The notes under the pieces: generated by a model
What the model was told of the DNA's origin: nothing
Database searches by the model: none
Seen by the model: the letters and a program-made list of their open reading frames with translations, nothing else
Shown here: positions 33,058-42,162 of the stretch, in pieces
Numbering within the stretch: the stretch's first letter is position 1
Layout of the letters: each line of letters opens with the position of its first letter
Position numbers and translations under genes: made by a program
Assembly (NCBI GenBank): GCA_003712165.1
Contig: RHLH01000001.1
Span: 620,001-684,000, forward strand
Reading direction: 5' to 3'
DNA: 64,000 bases
Origin: Phycisphaera sp.
Lineage (GTDB): Bacteria; Planctomycetota; Phycisphaerae; Phycisphaerales; UBA1924

Positions 33058-33923
33058 TACTCTCTCATGGCTCCGTAACTCAGGACCGGAAGCTCCATCC
33101 AGCGCAGGATCCGCATGATGGCCCAGAGCACGAAGAGTGCGATGACCATCATGAACCAGCCCGAGATGTCGTGGAACGTCGTTGCGGTATTCTTGCTCGC
33201 GTAGCCGTAGAAGAGGACGGTCGGCATGAGCCTGAGGATGTTGACGATGACCGCGAGCAGCGGGCTTGTCGCCAGCAGCAGCACTCGCACGAGTGGTGTA
33301 GCCGGGATCGAGAAGGCGAATGTGTAGGTGACGACACCGAGCGCCGCGACCATGCGCATGCCGTTGCACGCCTCGGCGACGATGACGTTCTCCCCGTTGA
33401 TGACGAGGCCGTTGCCGGTGCGGACTACGGGCACGCCCGCGATGTCGAGCAGGTACTGTGAACTGGTCGCGCTGATATTCTGGAGAGGCTCGGCGATCCT
33501 GAGTCTGATCTCCGCGGGCACGGGCAGCAGGAAGAGGAGCGCGGCTGTTGGTACGGACATCTTCGCGATGGGCTTGATGCCGGCGATGGAGACGATCGCG
33601 CCGAAGACGATGAGCAGTGCGGACAGGTGCCAGAAGAGGTCGATCGAGTTCTGGAGGCCGTACTCACCGAGGAGCCAGGCGCCGACGATGATGATCGGCC
33701 CGATGACTGAGGGCTCGGGCGCCGAGCGTGCGATGCGCCCCCTGCGGAGCCAGGCGAGCCAGATCGCAACAGGGATCGCCAGCAGCACGTGCGACTGCTC
33801 GGCGTCGGTCCAGCCCCGGCTGAATATGTCGTACCACGCCTTCCAGGACGCACCGATCGCGGCGCACAGGAGAATCCCCAGCGCTGCGACATCGAATGGC
33901 TTCCAGTTGCGCATGAACGACAT
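33057..33923 (-). CDS. exosortase (membrane cysteine transpeptidase)
   Basis: This is a 288-residue integral membrane protein with about eight hydrophobic helices. The catalytic set is clear: C186 in IVAEACNGMRM, R231 in VNILRLMPT and H251 in TTFHDISGW. Exosortases recognise PEP-CTERM-type tails after export, cut them and probably attach the protein to a lipid or polymer. Four genes in this window encode plausible substrates (13.5, 21.6, 22.5 and 23.4 kb) with tails built on VPAPS, VPTPQ or APTPQ rather than VPEP, so this enzyme probably has a matching preference. It is surrounded by EPS genes, as usual for the family. Confidence 0.94.
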   Translation of the reverse strand: MSFMRNWKPFDVAALGILLCAAIGASWKAWYDIFSRGWTDAEQSHVLLAIPVAIWLAWLRRGRIARSAPEPSVIGPIIIVGAWLLGEYGLQNSIDLFWHLSALLIVFGAIVSIAGIKPIAKMSVPTAALLFLLPVPAEIRLRIAEPLQNISATSSQYLLDIAGVPVVRTGNGLVINGENVIVAEACNGMRMVAALGVVTYTFAFSIPATPLVRVLLLATSPLLAVIVNILRLMPTVLFYGYASKNTATTFHDISGWFMMVIALFVLWAIMRILRWMELPVLSYGAMRE

Positions 33924-33925
33924 GG

Positions 33926-34888
33926 CTAGCCCGCGGGCACTCCTTTCCTCGCTGCCGCGACAACCGTGTCTACGACAACATCGCCCTCGGGCACGAGGGC
34001 CCCAGGGCAGACGAGCGATCGCACCACGATCGCGCCTGGCCCGACCTTTGCGCCGGGCATAACGACAGCATCGGCGACTACAGCGTCCCGCGCCACCTTG
34101 GCATCCTCCGCGATGCGGGATTTATCCTCGGTTCTGGTGATCGGGTTCATGCGTCCGAGAACTGGCTGGCGCTCGGTGATCGGACAGGGCTTGCCGGACG
34201 CGATCGAGGAGGCGACGAGGAACTGCTCGAGCGTCCGCAGCGGGAAGGGCATGAAGTTGCGCGTGGTCGAGGTCCGGATATCGAGCCCGCGCTCGATGCA
34301 CCTCGGCAGCCACTGCTCCTTGACATCCATGAACCCGGTTTCGGGAACCAGATCAAGAGCTGAAGCGCGCATGAGCGTGATGCCGGCGGGAGTGCCGTCG
34401 GGTGAGCGTGCGACGAGCACATCTGGTTCGTGTTCACTCCAGTCGGCGAGGAGTTGGGTGATGGTGCCGGCGATGTACCTGGCGGCTTCAGCGACCAGGA
34501 TGACCGAGTCTGGGTTGTCATCTTTCGTGACATCGCGGAGCACACCTGCGGGGCCTCTGAACTCGTCGGGCTCGGCCATGGTGCGGACTTCAAATCGGTC
34601 GTCGGCGAGGACATGTGTTGGTTCGTAGGGGGGGCCGCTGTGAACAACCCTAATGCTGGGGTGATCGATGCCCGCCGAGAGTGCGAGGTGATCGAGGACA
34701 TCACACCATCGCCCGAAGACAGTCTCTGTAGCAGAGAGCCAGAGTTCGAGTGTGAGCTGGCCTGTGAGCTTTGCAAGCGGCGAGGGCACCAGACCTCCCG
34801 CGAGCAGGATGCACGAATCCAGTCTGGGCAAGGACTTATCGTCCTCACCCGAAGGATCGTTGCCGCCCGTTGGAGCCTGCCTGATCAT
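33926..34888 (-). CDS. NDP-sugar-transferase-like protein with hexapeptide-type tail
   Basis: This is a 320-residue protein. The first part (LPRLDSCILLAGGLVPSPLA) and the following alpha/beta region look like a sugar nucleotidyltransferase fold but lack a clear nucleotide loop (GxGxRxxPLT). The C-terminal stretch (AEDAKVARDAVVADAVVMPG then AKVGPGAIVVRSLVC) is a left-handed beta-helix. It may be an inactive or modified pyrophosphorylase acting in EPS synthesis. ATG 34888 is chosen as the first methionine before the conserved part; a TTG at 34993, 3 bases after the upstream stop, is in frame and would add 35 residues. Confidence 0.7.
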   Translation of the reverse strand: MIRQAPTGGNDPSGEDDKSLPRLDSCILLAGGLVPSPLAKLTGQLTLELWLSATETVFGRWCDVLDHLALSAGIDHPSIRVVHSGPPYEPTHVLADDRFEVRTMAEPDEFRGPAGVLRDVTKDDNPDSVILVAEAARYIAGTITQLLADWSEHEPDVLVARSPDGTPAGITLMRASALDLVPETGFMDVKEQWLPRCIERGLDIRTSTTRNFMPFPLRTLEQFLVASSIASGKPCPITERQPVLGRMNPITRTEDKSRIAEDAKVARDAVVADAVVMPGAKVGPGAIVVRSLVCPGALVPEGDVVVDTVVAAARKGVPAG

Positions 34889-34996
34889 CCCGAACCACCC
34901 CCAGAGTGGAGTACCCAGTATGGGAAATCCCCGGGTCTTCCATCGCCAAGATCGCCATCCGACTGAGTTTATCCACGACGCGAGCTGGACCAAGCA

Positions 34997-35839
34997 TTAG
35001 GGTGAGGCACTTGACCCCCTGATTCGGGCAGAAATCGAAAAAATCAGCACTTTCAGGGCGAACGGGATCCCGATGACGAGATAGCGGTGCGCGAGCCTCT
35101 TTGGTTCCTGCAGGAGCCGGTGGGCCCATTCGAGGCCGACCTTCCGGCACCAGGCGGGGGCTCTTTTCACATCGCCCGTAACAAAGCTCAGGCTGATCCC
35201 GATGCCGAGGAACCAGGTGCCGGGCATCTGATGGCGGAGGATTTCGATCAGTCGCTCCTGTTTCGGGCAGCCGAGCGCGACGAGCACGATGTCCGGGTTC
35301 GTGCGCCGGAGGTCATCGGTGATCTTGTCCATCTCTTCGTTGTTCTTCTCGAACCCGAACGGGGGGCAGTGCGTGCCGACGATGCGCAGGCCTTCGTATT
35401 TCTCTTCGAGAACGGTCTTCGCCTTCTCGGCGACGCCCTCGTCGCCTCCGAGGAGATAGATGCTTCTGTTGTCGTGTACTGCGCGCTGGCAGATGTTCCA
35501 GACGAGATCGGAACCGGCGACGCGTTCGGGCAGCGGGTTGCCCGAGAGCTTGCTCGCCCAGATGAGCGGCATGCCGTCGGCGAGTCTGAGTGATGAAGGC
35601 TCGACGAGCTCTGCGAACGAGTTGTCGTGTGTGAGCTTGTGAAGGATGTCGAGATTTGGTGTGACGACCCAGCCGCCTTTGCCAGCATCGAGTGTGCGCG
35701 CGATATGGTCGACGGCTTCGTCCATCGTCACGCGGTGGACCCATGCGCCGACGATGTTGACGCGCTCGGGCTCGGCGGGCGGGGCGGGGGTGGTCACGCC
35801 GCCGACTGCCGGTGTTGGTTGTTGTGCGATCTGTCCCAT
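34997..35839 (-). CDS. WecG/TagA/CpsF-family glycosyltransferase (GT26)
   Basis: This is a 280-residue GT26 enzyme: VTPNLDILHKL, SLRLADGMPLIWASKL with the catalytic aspartate, SIYLLGGDEGVAEKAK, VALGCPKQERLI and RLLQEPKRLAHRY. Members transfer ManNAc or other sugars (often ManNAcA or GlcA) from a UDP donor to a polyprenyl-linked acceptor as the second or later step. The UDP-sugar dehydrogenase at the end of the opposite half of the locus could provide a uronic-acid donor. The start at 35839 overlaps the upstream GT2 gene by 46 bases; the extra residues (about 1-25, Pro/Ala-rich) are low-complexity, so a slightly later start is possible. Confidence 0.92.
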   Translation of the reverse strand: MGQIAQQPTPAVGGVTTPAPPAEPERVNIVGAWVHRVTMDEAVDHIARTLDAGKGGWVVTPNLDILHKLTHDNSFAELVEPSSLRLADGMPLIWASKLSGNPLPERVAGSDLVWNICQRAVHDNRSIYLLGGDEGVAEKAKTVLEEKYEGLRIVGTHCPPFGFEKNNEEMDKITDDLRRTNPDIVLVALGCPKQERLIEILRHQMPGTWFLGIGISLSFVTGDVKRAPAWCRKVGLEWAHRLLQEPKRLAHRYLVIGIPFALKVLIFSISARIRGSSASP

Positions 35840-36780
35840 TCGTCCATCGTTCGTTGGTTTGCTTCCTTTGCGGCGGCGGACTTACCGATCACGAGTGAGC
35901 GGTGTTCGAATTTGCGCAGGAAGCGTCTGAATTCTTTAGTGCCGTGCCGCGGGTAGCGGGTGAGCATGGACTTGATGTACCCCACCAGGATGCCGAGCCC
36001 GCCGATGAAAACGGGGCGTTCTTTCATGCGGTAGAGCGTGACGAAGAGCATGTAGAAGGGGCTGGTGCCCATGTACCACTTGGCGCGACCCCATCGCTGG
36101 CGGCCGTGGAAGATACCTTTATAAGAGGAGCCCATGAGCCGTCTGTGGATGATTCGGAGTTCGGGATGTTCTTCGCTCTGTGCGATCCAACCCTTCATCC
36201 TGCACATGTGCCCGTCGATGCCGTCCCAGCCGACCTCTTCCGCGAAGCGCCCGATATCTTCGAAGCACTCGATGCGGAAGAACTTGGCGTTGCCCACGGC
36301 GTTCTCGTCGCCCGTGGGTTCAGGTTCGAGTTCACCGGATGGGAGTCTGAAGAAGAGCTTGCCCGAGTAGTTGCCGTAGCGGGGGTGCGAGTTCATCTTG
36401 TCCATAACGAGCTCGAAGTAGCGGGGCGGGAACTCGAGGTCGGCGTCGATCTTGCAGACGAAGTCGAAGTCGTCCTTGTTGATCTGCTGGTAGCCCTCGT
36501 TGAAGGCGGCGATGACGCCTGGGCCGACACGGCGTTCGCCGGTGTTCTTGCGGTGGTGGACCTTGAACCACGGGTACCTGGCCTCGGCCTCGGCGAGGAT
36601 GCGCGGCGTGTCGTCGGTGGACCCGTCGTCGACGAAGAGGCAGAGCGTGGGCTTCTCGGACTGCGCGGCGAGCGAGTCGATGGTGGCCTGCGCGTGCTCG
36701 GCTTCGTCCTTGCACGGGCAGATCAGCGCGTACCTCCGGCCCTTGGTTGGCTGGCTCTGGTTCTCGGTCTCTTTGCTCAT
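35794..36780 (-). CDS. family 2 glycosyltransferase
   Basis: This is a 328-residue inverting GT-A enzyme. YALICPCKDEAEHAQATI at the N terminus, LFVDDGSTDDTP, VCKIDADLEFPPRYF (DxD for metal and nucleotide sugar) and a C-terminal membrane-proximal region (FYMLFVTLYRMKERPVFIGG) are characteristic. ATG 36780 gives a protein starting MSKETENQ; the frame stays open far upstream, but without similarity. It is the first gene of the exosortase operon. Donor and acceptor unknown. Confidence 0.9.
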   Translation of the reverse strand: MSKETENQSQPTKGRRYALICPCKDEAEHAQATIDSLAAQSEKPTLCLFVDDGSTDDTPRILAEAEARYPWFKVHHRKNTGERRVGPGVIAAFNEGYQQINKDDFDFVCKIDADLEFPPRYFELVMDKMNSHPRYGNYSGKLFFRLPSGELEPEPTGDENAVGNAKFFRIECFEDIGRFAEEVGWDGIDGHMCRMKGWIAQSEEHPELRIIHRRLMGSSYKGIFHGRQRWGRAKWYMGTSPFYMLFVTLYRMKERPVFIGGLGILVGYIKSMLTRYPRHGTKEFRRFLRKFEHRSLVIGKSAAAKEANQRTMDEWDRSHNNQHRQSAA

Positions 36781-37170
36781 GCGGAGTGGTGTCTCTCGGT
36801 GCTCGGCGCGTACACCAACGGTATCGGCGCATCGGGGGCGCGTCATTGCGATCAGCCAACTGCTCGGGCGAGATGAGGCAGGTCCCAGAACGCATCGGTG
36901 GTGCTCCACGTCTGGAATAACTGCTTGTTCATGCGCCCACGGATGATCGGTCCTTGCGATGCGTGCTTTTCCCATAGGAGTGGGTTCTGACGCAAACAGG
37001 CAATCCGGGGCGTGGCGCTGTAGGGGCTGCGCTGCGGGTACCGGATAGAGCCCCTGTGATGGGGGTGACGACTCGGGATTCGAGTGAAGTTCCACAGGGC
37101 TCACGGACCTCATGCAGGCGGTCGATCCATGCTCGTAAGCCTTGAATTGACAAGGTGTTCGGAGGTCGAA
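36781..37170. other. divergent promoter region between the two halves of the EPS locus
   Basis: A 390-base gap between the GT2 gene (-) and the beta-helix gene (+). It must contain both promoters, but no pair of -35/-10 boxes is convincing by eye. A loose dyad AGGGGCT...AGCCCCT lies near 37021-37054. GGAGG at 37161-37165 is the ribosome site of the + strand gene. No small gene recognised. Confidence 0.5.
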
Positions 37171-39228
37171 ATGAACATGACAACCATGTGCAAAGCCGGT
37201 GCGGCAGCACTCGTTCTCAGTTCTGGAGCTCTTACGGCTCCTGCGGCGGCTCAATCGGCGGGGGGAGACGTCGAGATGGAACGCATCGTGATCGCGATGC
37301 CCAACGGAAAGCGGATTATCCGCTACGTGCCACGCACGACCAGGACAGGTGGATCGAACAACGGCGGGTCCAGCACGGATACGCCCCCGGGTGTGAGGCC
37401 GCCCGGTGATGACGGCGACGATACGGGGGGCGATCTCTGGTCACCGCCCGATGTTCCGGATGATCTTGCGAGGCAGGTTGCCCAGTGGCTCTCGCTGTAC
37501 CGCGACGGGAACATGCAGGCCGACGTCAACGGTGACGGCGTGCTCAACCCGGATGACTACACCGCGCTGCTTGCCATGCTCAACGGCAACGGATCTCGAC
37601 CAGGTGACAACGGGGGCAACAACAGCACCGGCGGCAACGACGACGGTGGTGGAGGCGACGACGGTGGGGATGACGACGATAACAACAACGATGGCGGCGG
37701 CGGTGACGACGACGACAACAGCAACACCATCGACGGCTGGACCGAGCTGGCTCCGTCCGCCGACAGCCGTGTGATCTATGTGTCCAGCAGCGAGGGTGAC
37801 GACAACAACGACGGGCTCTCGCCCGAGTCGCCCGTTCGGTCGCTCAGCCGGGGTCTGAACAAACTCCGCAGCGGCAAGCCTGACTGGCTCCTCTTCAAGC
37901 GTGGTGACACGTTCACAGGCAGCTTCGGCCGCTTCGAGTTCAGCGGTCAGAGCGAGGACGAGCCGCTCGTCATCGGCGCGTACGGCCAGGGCCCGAGGCC
38001 CAAGATCTACACGGGCAACACTCCCGCGTTCAATCTTGCGGGCAACGACACACGCAAGCACATTGCGATCACGAGCCTGCACTTCGAGCCCGGCTCGGGC
38101 CATCCCTCGGGCGGCATCCGGATCGTGACAGGCACTGTTGAGGACATCCTCATCGAGGATTGCTACCTCAAGGAGTACTCGGTCAACATCCTCGTCCAGG
38201 GCGAGCGCTCAGACACGATGCAGGATATCCGCATCCGCCGGAACATCCTTCTCGACGCGATGGGCACGACCCACTCACAGGCGATCTACGCATCGCACAT
38301 CGAGGGCCTTCTTATCGAGGGCAACATCATCGATCGCAACGGCTGGGACCACCGTGTCGGACGCAGCGACGCGACCATCTTCGCCCACAACTGCTACATC
38401 CAGCGTTCCGTGTTTGGTCTCGTCTTCAAGGACAACGTCGTGATGCGCGCCTCGTCGCACGGTCTTCAGGCCCGCATGGGCGGCATCGTTGAGAACAACG
38501 TTTTCTACCAGAACCCGATGGCCATCATGTTCGGCAACGAGGGTGTCAAGGACAACGAGTACGCCGTCGAGGGCAGGATCAAGCACAACGTCATTCTCGA
38601 AGGCGTTGACATCAACCCGAGCCTTCCGCGAGGCGACGGCATCGTGCTTCAGCACACCGCCCGCGTCGACGTGACCGACAATATCCTCAGCAAGAACCTC
38701 AACGCACCCTCGAGCGCCTACGCCATCTCGATCGACGGTCCTGACACGGCTCCCGTCGAGAACGCGCTCATCGCCAACAACGTTGTGCACGACTGGGACC
38801 TTCCGTTCCGGGTTCATGACTACAACGCTGTCAGCGCGACTTTTAAGGACAACGTCCTGTACCACTCTGACGACGACAAGCCCCTGATCAAACACCGCAG
38901 GCGTCAGACGGTTGGCAACGTGGACTACGAGGGCAATCACTACCTGCGAGCAGGAGACGACGAGTGGTTCCAGCTGGGCTCGACCGAGCTGGACCTGGGC
39001 GAGTGGCGCAACGACCACGCCCAGTACGCCCGGCAGTTGGACGGCTCCTTTGTCGATGGTCAGCGCACGCTGGACACGTACGCTCGCTCGATCGGGCTGG
39101 GTGGCGCGAGCGAGCTGATCACCGAGATGCGGGCGCTGCGCAAGGGTGACTGGGATTCACGCCTGACCCCCGATGCGATCGGCGCGTACTTCCGCGAGGG
39201 CTTTACCGTGACTGGCGTTACGAACTAA
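37171..39228 (+). CDS. secreted right-handed beta-helix protein with a dockerin-like repeat and Asp/Asn/Gly linker
   Basis: This is a 685-residue exported protein. Signal peptide to about residue 29 (KAGAAALVLSSGALTAPAAA); a Thr/Gly/Pro-rich part; one calcium-binding repeat [17 protein letters not shown] near residue 116; then a striking linker of Asp, Asn and Gly (about 145-190). From residue 200 on comes a parallel beta-helix domain with repeated strands such as IRIVTGTVEDILIEDCY, GLLIEGNIIDRNGWDH and HGLQARMGGIVENNVFYQ, typical of polysaccharide lyases and epimerases. ATG 37171 has GGAGG 5 bases upstream. By context it may modify or bind the polymer made by this locus. Catalytic residues cannot be assigned. 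Confidence 0.85.
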   Translation: MNMTTMCKAGAAALVLSSGALTAPAAAQSAGGDVEMERIVIAMPNGKRIIRYVPRTTRTGGSNNGGSSTDTPPGVRPPGDDGDDTGGDLWSPPDVPDDLARQVAQWLSLYRDGNMQADVNGDGVLNPDDYTALLAMLNGNGSRPGDNGGNNSTGGNDDGGGGDDGGDDDDNNNDGGGGDDDDNSNTIDGWTELAPSADSRVIYVSSSEGDDNNDGLSPESPVRSLSRGLNKLRSGKPDWLLFKRGDTFTGSFGRFEFSGQSEDEPLVIGAYGQGPRPKIYTGNTPAFNLAGNDTRKHIAITSLHFEPGSGHPSGGIRIVTGTVEDILIEDCYLKEYSVNILVQGERSDTMQDIRIRRNILLDAMGTTHSQAIYASHIEGLLIEGNIIDRNGWDHRVGRSDATIFAHNCYIQRSVFGLVFKDNVVMRASSHGLQARMGGIVENNVFYQNPMAIMFGNEGVKDNEYAVEGRIKHNVILEGVDINPSLPRGDGIVLQHTARVDVTDNILSKNLNAPSSAYAISIDGPDTAPVENALIANNVVHDWDLPFRVHDYNAVSATFKDNVLYHSDDDKPLIKHRRRQTVGNVDYEGNHYLRAGDDEWFQLGSTELDLGEWRNDHAQYARQLDGSFVDGQRTLDTYARSIGLGGASELITEMRALRKGDWDSRLTPDAIGAYFREGFTVTGVTN

Positions 39229-39260
39229 CGCCTTCCGTTGGCCGGGAGGAGAGAGAACCG

Positions 39261-39284
39261 TGCCGCGCGGGAAACCGCGCGGCA
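39261..39284 (+). terminator. hairpin after the beta-helix gene
   Basis: TGCCGCGCGG (39261-39270), loop GAAA (a stable GNRA tetraloop), CCGCGCGGCA (39275-39284): a perfect 10-bp stem. No T-run follows directly, so it may terminate weakly or stabilise the message end, separating the beta-helix gene from the glycosyltransferase operon. Confidence 0.7.
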
Positions 39285-39361
39285 TCGGGTTTACAGGGTG
39301 GGCGGGGGCCTGCCCGCAGGCGACTATCCGACGTGACTCGTCGGGCTATGCTGGGCTAACG

Positions 39362-40630
39362 ATGCGAATCGGCTACGTCATCCCCGAGTTTCCCTCGCAG
39401 ACACACGTCTGGATCTGGCGCGAGATCCTGCACACCCGCGAGTGGGGGATGGATCTCAGGATCTTCTCGACGAGCAAGCCCGGTGAGAAGGACCGAGCGC
39501 GGCACGGTTTCGCGGGGGAAGCCGAGCGCGAGACGACGTATCTCTGGCCTAGGCCCAGGCTTCGAGCGATCGGGACCGTTGCAGCGCAGGCGCTTCGGAA
39601 CCCGGTGGGGTTCTTCTCGTGCGTGAAGCTCGCGCTGACGATGGAGAAGACAAAAAACAGGGGCAAGGTCAGGCCCTTGCTGCCTTTGATCGTACCGGCT
39701 TGCATTCTCGCGAGCGAGGTGCGCAGGGCTGGCATCGAGCGGATCCACTCGCACAGCGTCGCGCGGAGCGCGGTGATTTGCATGATGGTCAAGAGGCTGA
39801 CCGGTGTGCCGTACTCGCTGACGCTGAACGCGGACCTGTCGTGGTGGGGCGGCGCGGTCGAGCGCAAGATCGCCGAGTCCAACTTCACGATCGCGATCAC
39901 GCAGGCGCTGCTTGATGAGGTCCGCGCGAAGTTCCGGTCGATCCCGGAGTCGCGCACGCTGCTCGGGCGGATCGGTGTGGACACGCGGCGCTGGGCGAGG
40001 CCCATCGACCGTCCGTTGCCCGCCGACGGCGCACGCAGGATGCGGATCGTCAGCGTGGGGCGGATGCACCACAACAAGGCGTTCGATGTGCTGATGGAGG
40101 CGTCGAGGCGGCTGATCGACAAAGGCTACGAGCTTGAGGTTCGGATCATCGGTGACGGCGGCGAGCGCGAGCAACTTGAGTCACTCAGGCGTGAGCTCGG
40201 CCTCGAGGGCGCGGTTTCGTTCCTCGGTTCGATGTCCGAGGATCAGATCATCGATGAGCTGCTGAGCGCAGACGTGTTTAGTGCGGTGAGCAGGCACGAG
40301 CCGCTCGGCGTGGTGTACATGGAGGCGATGTCGCTCGGCGTGCCGACGCTCGGGACGACCTCGGGTGGGGTTGGCGAGATCATCGATTCGGGCGAGAGCG
40401 GGATGCTTGTTGATCCCGGTGATCCCGAGAAGCTCGCGCGGGCGATCGAGTCGTTGCTGACGGATGCGGAGCTTTGCCGCCGCATGGGCGAGGCGGGTCG
40501 GCGCGCGATCGTTGAGAAGTTCGACAGCCGGATCGGTGCTGCGACGATCTTCGAGAAGCTGACGGGCGGTGCCGCTCCGCTTGGCGCGGTGAGCGACCAC
40601 ACGCCTGCGAAGAAAGCGGCCAGCGCGTGA
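39362..40630 (+). CDS. family 4 glycosyltransferase
   Basis: This is a 422-residue GT-B retaining glycosyltransferase. The N-terminal domain starts MRIGYVIPEFPSQTHVWIWR, close to exopolysaccharide transferases of the EpsF/WcaL group; IERIHSHSVARSAV follows. The C-terminal domain has RIVSVGRMHHNKAFDVLMEA, EVRIIGDGGERE, and the E-x7-E donor site region (SRHEPLGVVYMEAMSLGVPT). ATG 39362 is used; an earlier in-frame start would run through the hairpin. It overlaps the flippase gene by 4 bases. Confidence 0.93.
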   Translation: MRIGYVIPEFPSQTHVWIWREILHTREWGMDLRIFSTSKPGEKDRARHGFAGEAERETTYLWPRPRLRAIGTVAAQALRNPVGFFSCVKLALTMEKTKNRGKVRPLLPLIVPACILASEVRRAGIERIHSHSVARSAVICMMVKRLTGVPYSLTLNADLSWWGGAVERKIAESNFTIAITQALLDEVRAKFRSIPESRTLLGRIGVDTRRWARPIDRPLPADGARRMRIVSVGRMHHNKAFDVLMEASRRLIDKGYELEVRIIGDGGEREQLESLRRELGLEGAVSFLGSMSEDQIIDELLSADVFSAVSRHEPLGVVYMEAMSLGVPTLGTTSGGVGEIIDSGESGMLVDPGDPEKLARAIESLLTDAELCRRMGEAGRRAIVEKFDSRIGAATIFEKLTGGAAPLGAVSDHTPAKKAASA

Positions 40631-42090
40631 GTACGCTCGGCTCCGAGGCGGGGCAGCCTTCGCTCAAGAAGACCGCGGTCCACGCGTCCATGTGGGCGAT
40701 GGGCGGCTTCGCGATCGGTAACTTTCTCAGGCTCGCGTCGAACATCATCCTCGCCCGACTGCTCGTTGAGAACATCGGCGCGCTCGGGCTTATGGCGCTG
40801 GTGACCGCGTTCTTGCAGGGTCTCCGGATGTTCAGCGACATGGGCCTGAACCTCGGTGTCGTCCAGCACAAAGACGGCGCGAAGAAGGAGTTCGTCAGGA
40901 CCGCATGGACGCTGCAGGCCATCCGCGGCATCGTGCTGTACGGAGCGTGCTGGCTCTTTGCGTATCCGTTCGCGGCTTTCTACGACGAGCCGATCCTGAT
41001 GCAGCTCATCCCGATCACGGGCGTCATCACGCTCATGAACGGTTTCGCTTCTTCGGGGCTGATCCTCGCCAAGCGCAACCTCGACGTGAAGAAGCTCACG
41101 TTTATCGAGCTTGGCAGCCAGATCGCTGGGCTCACGGTGATGATGGTCTGGGCGTTCCAGTCGCCGACTGTGTGGGCGCTGGTGGCGGGGAATGTCTCGG
41201 GTGCGGTCTTCCGCACGGTGGTTTCGCATGTGGTTTTCTTTGATAAGAGAGTGTGGATCGGTTGGGACAAAGCCGCGGCGGTGACGCTGCTGAAATTCGG
41301 CGGCTGGATATTCCTGGCGACGATTCTCGCCTTTCTCGCCAAACAGATCGATCGGCTTGCCTTCGGCAAGGTGTTCGATATGGAAGCGCTCGGGATTTTC
41401 AACGTTGCGTTGACCCTTTCGCTGTTCCCGACTCTGGCGGTGATGCGTCTGGGCAATCAGGTCGTGTTCCCGGCGTACGCCAAGGTCGTGAACCGAGGGG
41501 ATGATCTCTCGAGCGTGCTCGACCGTGTGCGCGAGCCCGTGCTCGTGATGACGGGGCTTGCGGCGAGCGGGATGTTCGCGGCTGGGCCCTGGCTGATCCG
41601 AACGCTCTACCCGGAGGAGTTCTTCGCGGCGGGCTGGATGCTGCAGTTGCTCTCGGTTGGGATGCTCTTGAATGTCTTGAGCGAGACTTCGAAGGCTGCG
41701 CTGCTCTCGGTGGGGCAGTCGAAGGCTGTCGCGATCGGTCAGGCAATGAAGATCGTGTGCTTCGTGGTATTGGCGCCGGTCGGGTACTTGACGCTCGGCA
41801 TGATGGGGTTCGTCGCGGCGTTATCGCTCTCGGAGTGCGGGCGGTACGCGTCGATGGCGGTCCTCGCCGAGCGGAAGGGGCTTCACGTGCTGCCCCGTGA
41901 CGCGGCGGCGTGCTGGCTGACGGTCGGGGCATCCGCGGTTGGGATGTACGCGGGCGATCTGTCGGCGGCGCAGCTGAGCCCGGGGCTGGCGCAGGCAGGT
42001 GTCGGGCTGGCGGTCGCCAGCGGGGTGGCTGGCGCGTTCTGGGCGCCGGCGCTGCTTCGGAGCTACAGGGATCTGAAGTCCCGCTCGTAG
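40627..42090 (+). CDS. Wzx-type lipid-linked oligosaccharide flippase
   Basis: This is a 487-residue membrane protein with about 12-14 helices, of the polysaccharide transporter family in the MOP superfamily. The opening AVHASMWAMGGFAIGNFLRL and NIILARLLVENIGALGLMAL are typical of Wzx/AmsL-like exporters, which flip undecaprenyl-linked repeat units across the inner membrane. The start is GTG 40627, overlapping the stop of the glycosyltransferase (GTGA). Confidence 0.92.
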   Translation: MSTLGSEAGQPSLKKTAVHASMWAMGGFAIGNFLRLASNIILARLLVENIGALGLMALVTAFLQGLRMFSDMGLNLGVVQHKDGAKKEFVRTAWTLQAIRGIVLYGACWLFAYPFAAFYDEPILMQLIPITGVITLMNGFASSGLILAKRNLDVKKLTFIELGSQIAGLTVMMVWAFQSPTVWALVAGNVSGAVFRTVVSHVVFFDKRVWIGWDKAAAVTLLKFGGWIFLATILAFLAKQIDRLAFGKVFDMEALGIFNVALTLSLFPTLAVMRLGNQVVFPAYAKVVNRGDDLSSVLDRVREPVLVMTGLAASGMFAAGPWLIRTLYPEEFFAAGWMLQLLSVGMLLNVLSETSKAALLSVGQSKAVAIGQAMKIVCFVVLAPVGYLTLGMMGFVAALSLSECGRYASMAVLAERKGLHVLPRDAAACWLTVGASAVGMYAGDLSAAQLSPGLAQAGVGLAVASGVAGAFWAPALLRSYRDLKSRS

Positions 42091-42162
42091 GGGCTCTTCG
42101 GGCGGACTTTTCTTATGCCAAGGCCCGAGAACGCCGACTGAATCCGTGGGAGGCTGTCGTGG

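Noticed and set aside
33058..33369. N-terminal extension of the EpsI-like protein
   Set aside because: It overlaps the exosortase gene, and the extension is Arg/His-rich without a signal or membrane segment.
36781..37254. Upstream extension of the GT2 gene
   Set aside because: No similarity to glycosyltransferases, and it runs into the divergent gene.
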